From VRUE01 sp963703175 (GTDB lineage Bacteria > Actinomycetota > Thermoleophilia > Solirubrobacterales > 70-9): 64,000 nt of DNA. The notes beneath the pieces are model-generated. The model did not search any database and was not told the DNA's origin. It saw only the letters and a program-made list of their open reading frames with translations. Made by a program: the position numbers and the translations under genes. The stretch's first letter is position 1. Each line of letters begins with the position of its first letter. The stretch lies in the NCBI GenBank assembly GCA_963703175.1, contig OY969794.1, forward strand, positions 186,001 through 250,000, given 5' to 3'. Positions 60,714 through 64,000 of the stretch are shown here, in pieces.

Positions 60714-60738
60714 TTAAGCCACCCTTTCCTCGAGGGTT
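60714..60738 (-). promoter_or_regulatory. Riboswitch expression platform over the ribosome-binding site
   Basis: Between the B12 box and the ATG at 60713, ACCCT and AGGGT can pair around CGAGGAA. This would hide the Shine-Dalgarno GAGGAAAGGG. There is no T-run, so control of translation is more likely than of termination. Confidence 0.6.
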
Positions 60739-60744
60739 GTCATG

Positions 60745-60935
60745 GCTGGCCGGGGACAGGTCTCCTGGCTTCCGGGAATCGGTCGGCCGCTACCTTCCCG
60801 GGAGCTCTGTGTCACTCCCAGTGGCTGACGCATTCGCGCCTGCGGCTTCCTTCACCCGGTCACAGTGGCGGGACCGCGCCGGTTTTCTCACCGGACTTCC
60901 CTTGACCACCGACCGTATGTACGGGCGAGTCTATC
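60745..60935 (-). ncRNA. Cobalamin (B12) riboswitch
   Basis: On the minus strand the sequence contains the core AAGGGAAGTCCGGTGAGAAA, CCGGCGCGGTCCCGCCACTGTGA (GCCACTG box at 60860-60872) and the B12 box GAAGCCAGGAGACCTGTCC (60754-60772), in the right order and spacing. It lies just upstream of the DUF4430 operon. High cobalamin should shut the operon off. Confidence 0.93.
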
Positions 60936-60957
60936 CCGCCGGCGCGAGCTATGGCCG

Positions 60958-61563
60958 CTACGCGGCGCGTTTCGGCGAGGCGAAGGCGAGCAGGCCAACG
61001 GTCATCGGGATCGACTCCTCGCCGCTCTCGGCCATGCGGGCATTGGCCTCATCCTGCTCCTCAAAAAGGGAGTAGAAAAGGGCGTCAACCCGCTCGATCA
61101 TCGTGTCCCATCCTCGCTGGTCGAGCGCGAGCGGCGTCCAAGTAAGGTGACTGTCGGGGCGTTCATCGATCGTTCCCGCCTCTTGCGCGTCCTTCACCCG
61201 CGCCAAGAGGGTCTCAACGATCTTCGAAACGACCAGGCCTTTTGCTGTTGAATCCGACACTCCGGACCAGTCCGGGTCGAAAATCAGCGGTTCAATCGTG
61301 TCGTAGAGGCGATCGAACTTCTCTGCCGGCGCGCCCGGCTCAGCTGGCGCTTGGTTTAACCAGCCGAACTGCTCGAGGACTTCGAAATCCTGCATGATGT
61401 CGCCCAGTGATGGGCCCCCGAATTTGCCATGGAAGCTCCGCGGACTCGTCGCCTCGATGCTGCACTCGGCCAGGATCCTCACCCTCACTGGATCGGAAAG
61501 AACCTTCGAGAGGCGCAGCATAAGCAGCCCCTCGTGCTCACCACTGGTCTGAGAGTGCGACAT
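60958..61563 (-). CDS. Winged-helix regulator
   Basis: The 201-residue protein has an N-terminal ArsR-like winged helix (LMLRLSKVLSDPVRVRILAECSIEATSPRSFHGKFGGPSLGDIMQDFEVLEQFGWLN) and a helical C-terminal half. ATG 61563 is preceded by GGAGG at eight bases. It diverges from another winged-helix gene of similar type. Ligand unknown. Confidence 0.78.
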   Translation of the reverse strand: MSHSQTSGEHEGLLMLRLSKVLSDPVRVRILAECSIEATSPRSFHGKFGGPSLGDIMQDFEVLEQFGWLNQAPAEPGAPAEKFDRLYDTIEPLIFDPDWSGVSDSTAKGLVVSKIVETLLARVKDAQEAGTIDERPDSHLTWTPLALDQRGWDTMIERVDALFYSLFEEQDEANARMAESGEESIPMTVGLLAFASPKRAA

Positions 61564-61816
61564 AGAACCTCCAGTTCTTCGCTTCCCCGTAAAAAGCAAG
61601 TCTAGTGCGGTGCTGCTGCCGACCGCCAGGGCTCCCCTCGCGGGACCGGGGCTGGCTCCACCTTTGAGCCCGCGAGAAATACCGAGCGCAGCGATCCAGA
61701 TGAATTTGGTCTACGCATTCGAAGTGAAAGAGTCGAAAAGTACTCCTACACTACGCCGCCGGTTCTTAATGCCCTGGCAGTTTTGGGCGCCTGTAAGTAA
61801 ACGAAAGGATGCGCAG
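61564..61816. other. Divergent intergenic region between two regulators
   Basis: The spacer is AT-richer than average and must hold both promoters. A GAAAGGA ribosome site lies eight bases before GTG 61817. I see no RNA gene; a possible short peptide could be read from 61700. Confidence 0.35.
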
Positions 61817-62179
61817 GTGGAAGACGCGGGCAAGGGGCGTGAGGACAAATCCGACAAACGGGAGCAGAAAGCTGACGGGCAGCAGCGAGCCAACGTGATC
61901 TTGGTCATAGCCCATCCCGTGCGGCGTCGCATACTGCGGGCGATCATCGAGCGCGGCAAACCCTGCGCCCCGATCCAGCTTGCTCGACCGCCCGATTTGC
62001 CGGCGACCATGGTCGCCTACCACGCCAAAGTCCTGGGCAAATTCGGCGCCCTGGAGCTGGTTGAGGAACAGCCATCAAAAGATGCCACCGAACAGCTCTA
62101 TAACTCGACGATTGAAGATGATCCACCGATCGAAACCCTGCTTGAGGAAACGCGGGAAGTGGACGCAGAAGGCGAGTAG
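61817..62179 (+). CDS. Winged-helix regulator
   Basis: The 120-residue protein has a polar N-terminus and an ArsR-type winged helix (VILVIAHPVRRRILRAIIERGKPCAPIQLARP ... ATMVAYHAKVLGKFGALELVEEQPSKDATEQLY). It resembles the protein encoded on the other strand in fold. I start it at GTG 61817 because of the Shine-Dalgarno. A longer frame begins upstream, but its extra residues look non-coding. Confidence 0.72.
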   Translation: MEDAGKGREDKSDKREQKADGQQRANVILVIAHPVRRRILRAIIERGKPCAPIQLARPPDLPATMVAYHAKVLGKFGALELVEEQPSKDATEQLYNSTIEDDPPIETLLEETREVDAEGE

Positions 62180-62282
62180 TCGTAAGCCCCTGAACGTTCG
62201 TCCAGCTTGCTTGGGCAGCCGGACTAGCCCCGCATAGGCTCGGCGTCCAATCTGGAAACCGACACGTTTATGGGGGAGCAGA

Positions 62283-62975
62283 ATGAGGCAGGGGATTTGG
62301 CGGCACTCGCCGGCGCTAGTGGTCTCGGTCCTCGCATTGTTCGTCGCACTTGGAGGCAGCGTTTACGCGGCGAAGAAGGCAAAGATCAACGGCCAATCGA
62401 TTCGGGCGAAGTCGATCCCGGGCGACCGCTTGAAGCCGCGTTCGATCACCGCTGACCGGCTGAAGCCGGGCGTCTTACGCGGTAGTCCGGTGGCCAGCGG
62501 GCCGCTGACCGGCGCCGACATCAACGAGTTGACCCTGGGCCAGGTGCCGAACGCGACGCATGCCGAATCGGCCGATTCGGCGCAGAGCGCGGTCGACGCG
62601 CAGACGGCACTCAACGCCGTTAACGCGGTCGACGCCAAGACGGTTAATGGTCACAGCGTCGGCTGCCTGCCGGGCACGCGCGCCTTCGCCGGCGCCTGCT
62701 GGGAGAGCTCGTCGAGCAGCGCCGTCAACGCCCCCACGGCAGCGCGTAAATGCGCCGCTCGCGGCGGCACGTTGCCCGAGGCACTACAGCTCGCCGCTTT
62801 CGCCGAAGAGGTCGGGGTCAACCTCGACCCCGGTGATGAGTGGTCGAGCGACATCCCAGTGTTCACTGGCTTGGACACGTATGGCGTTGCGACGGTTTCC
62901 GCCGCAAGCAAGATCAACTCCACTCTCTCGACTAACACCCGCTCCTACCGCTGCGTCATCCCGCTGCTCACTTAG
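62283..62975 (+). CDS. Secreted protein with Ala/Gly-rich surface repeats
   Basis: The 230-residue protein has the signal segment ALVVSVLALFVALGGSVYAA, then a Lys/Ser-rich repeat region (KINGQSIRAKSIPGDRLKPRSITADRLKPG) and ADSAQSAVDAQTALNAVNAVDA. This layout is common in Solirubrobacterales secreted proteins. The C-terminal domain has four Cys (VGCLPG, GACWE, ARKCAAR, YRCVIP) and may be disulfide-bonded. Function unknown. Confidence 0.8.
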   Translation: MRQGIWRHSPALVVSVLALFVALGGSVYAAKKAKINGQSIRAKSIPGDRLKPRSITADRLKPGVLRGSPVASGPLTGADINELTLGQVPNATHAESADSAQSAVDAQTALNAVNAVDAKTVNGHSVGCLPGTRAFAGACWESSSSSAVNAPTAARKCAARGGTLPEALQLAAFAEEVGVNLDPGDEWSSDIPVFTGLDTYGVATVSAASKINSTLSTNTRSYRCVIPLLT

Positions 62976-62991
62976 CTCTATCCTGATTGCA

Positions 62992-63924
62992 ATGCGAATG
63001 GGTCCGCATAGCGCCCGGCCTCGCGCTGTGCGCGCGTTCGTCACGCTCGCTTGCCTACTGGCGGCTCTGCTTGCTGTGGCTGGCAGTGCGAACGCTGCGC
63101 CCAGGCTTCACCCGGCGACCCCCGCCGGTCCAGGCGAAGCGGCTCGCACCGCGCGCTACTGGACGGCGGCGCGGATGAGCGCGACGACGCCGCTTGGCGC
63201 CGCCGCGGCCGACCGCATCACCGCGCTTGCCAGCTTCGCCCAGGTTGCCGAACCGACCATCCCCCCCTTCGCTGTCAACGGTCGCCTCTTTGTCCGCCAG
63301 GGAAAAAACCAGGGCTTCTGCTCGGCAACCGCGATTAACACCCCGAGCCGCAAGCTCGTGCTGACCGCTGGCCACTGCATCAACAGCGGCCCCACGGGCC
63401 CCAACGGTCACAGCGTCTGGTCGAGCCTGCTCGAGTTCGTCCCCGCCTACAGCGGTACCACGGCGCCCTTTGGCGCCTTTATCGCGCACCGCAAGTCCGT
63501 CTTCGCGTTGAAACAGTGGGTCAAGTTCGGCAACCCCAACTTCGACATCGGCGCGCTCGTCGTCGACCCCAACGCCGAAGGCGTCAACGTCGCCGATGCG
63601 GTCGGGGGCGGCGCGACGATCGCCAGCGACCTCAGCCGCCGCCAGGAATTTGAGACGTTCGGCTACCCAGGCCAAACGCGGCGGATGCAGAGCTGCAACT
63701 CGCCTTATGCCGGCGATGACATCCTCACTTACCGGATCCCGGGCCCACCGACGATCGCGATCCACTGCCACTGGCTTCCTGGGGCAAGTGGCGGTGGCTG
63801 GTTGATCGACGAAGGGACGATGATCGACGGTGTGACCAGCTACGGCAAGCAGGGTGATGGCACGCACACCTTCAGTCCCTACTTCAGCCGCCGCAACGTC
63901 GGCCAGTTGACCGCCGGCCTCTAG
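62992..63924 (+). CDS. Secreted trypsin-like serine protease
   Basis: The 310-residue protein has a signal peptide (LACLLAALLAVAGSANA), a propeptide-like stretch to about residue 95, and an S1-type protease domain. The catalytic triad is visible: His in KLVLTAGHCIN, Asp in NFDIGALVV and Ser in LPGASGGGWL. ATG 62992 lies 16 bases past the stop of the previous gene, so the two may be co-transcribed. It ends in a palindrome shared with the next convergent gene. Confidence 0.9.
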   Translation: MRMGPHSARPRAVRAFVTLACLLAALLAVAGSANAAPRLHPATPAGPGEAARTARYWTAARMSATTPLGAAAADRITALASFAQVAEPTIPPFAVNGRLFVRQGKNQGFCSATAINTPSRKLVLTAGHCINSGPTGPNGHSVWSSLLEFVPAYSGTTAPFGAFIAHRKSVFALKQWVKFGNPNFDIGALVVDPNAEGVNVADAVGGGATIASDLSRRQEFETFGYPGQTRRMQSCNSPYAGDDILTYRIPGPPTIAIHCHWLPGASGGGWLIDEGTMIDGVTSYGKQGDGTHTFSPYFSRRNVGQLTAGL

Positions 63925-63941
63925 TGTCCTCAGGACACTAG
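63921..63941. terminator. 21-bp palindrome carrying both stop codons
   Basis: CTAGTGTCCTCAGGACACTAG is a perfect palindrome. Its ends supply the TAG of the protease on the plus strand and the TAG of the convergent gene on the minus strand. Likely a bidirectional terminator. Confidence 0.65.
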
Positions 63942-64000
63942 CCAGACGTGGCGAGCAGCTCGCGGTAGAAGCGGTAATCGCGGCGCTCGGGACGCAGGTT
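63938..64000 (-). CDS. C-terminal fragment of a gene continuing past the window
   Basis: The last 63 bases read in frame from the window edge to TAG and encode 20 residues ending FYRELLATSG. The family cannot be told from this length. It is convergent with the protease gene. Confidence 0.5.
   Translation of the reverse strand, partial: NLRPERRDYRFYRELLATSG

Overview
The window is high-GC, densely packed DNA from an actinobacterium. The gene set fits a deep-branching, GC-rich lineage such as Thermoleophilia/Solirubrobacterales: a K+-independent type membrane pyrophosphatase, Rex, a Tad/Flp secretion cluster, and a secreted protein family with an ALFVALGGSVYAA-like N-terminus. That placement is an inference from gene content; no rRNA is present to confirm it. 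Most of the window is ordinary chromosome with long minus-strand operons joined by ATGA, GTGA or TTGA stop/start overlaps. Reading order below follows coordinates.

1-5.9 kb: the end of a heterodimeric ABC exporter, a lipoprotein, tRNA-Gln(CTG), a flavoprotein reductase and two TrkA-type proteins. 5.9-11.1 kb: two amino-acid/potassium-type APC permeases with UspA-like tails and a small membrane protein between them, an operon now split by an IS481-family element that landed exactly in the CTAG at a stop codon. 11.3-17.2 kb: a frameshifted FMN-dependent hydroxy-acid dehydrogenase, a secreted beta-rich protein, hppA and a GCS2-type ligase. 17.2-21.9 kb: rex, glutaredoxin, tsaD, rimI, tsaB, a small secreted protein, tsaE and uracil-DNA glycosylase. 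22-24.9 kb: panB, panD, panC and a hexapeptide acyltransferase. 25-29.2 kb: ROK sugar kinase convergent with a xylose/ribose-type ABC importer. 29.3-32.2 kb: uvrA behind a LexA box.

32.2-37.0 kb is the accessory island: small regulators, a DUF5343-like gene, an IS1595-family transposase, a VapBC-type toxin-antitoxin pair and a lower-GC class III cyclase-domain gene. 37.0-44.8 kb is the start of the division/cell-wall cluster (mraZ, rsmH, ftsL-like, ftsI, murE, murF, mraY), preceded by a recognisable MraZ operator and a terminator-like leader hairpin. 45.8-50.5 kb: Tad secretion genes with a two-component system. 50.6-54.5 kb: DUF192, an unknown gene, a Rho-like protein with a ruined P-loop, glpD and a nitroreductase.

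54.5-60.9 kb is the most interesting operon: a cobalamin riboswitch followed by five translationally coupled genes. Two are exported DUF4430 proteins (the fold of the transcobalamin C-terminal domain), then EcfT, a fused EcfA-EcfA, and an ECF S-component fused to an alpha/alpha-toroid repeat region that resembles the transcobalamin N-terminal domain. I infer a corrinoid capture-and-import system built from the same two modules as animal B12 carriers. 61-64 kb: two winged-helix regulators, a secreted protein, a trypsin-like protease and a partial gene.

A second theme is long inverted repeats at gene borders. Two families recur with the same plan (variable 20-24 bp outer arms, conserved asymmetric internal loop, A/T-rich inner stem, variable 34-36 nt loop). 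One copy lies in frame inside the ECF ATPase gene. A separate 72-nt mini-ORF, bounded by ATGA at both ends, occurs twice between coupled genes.
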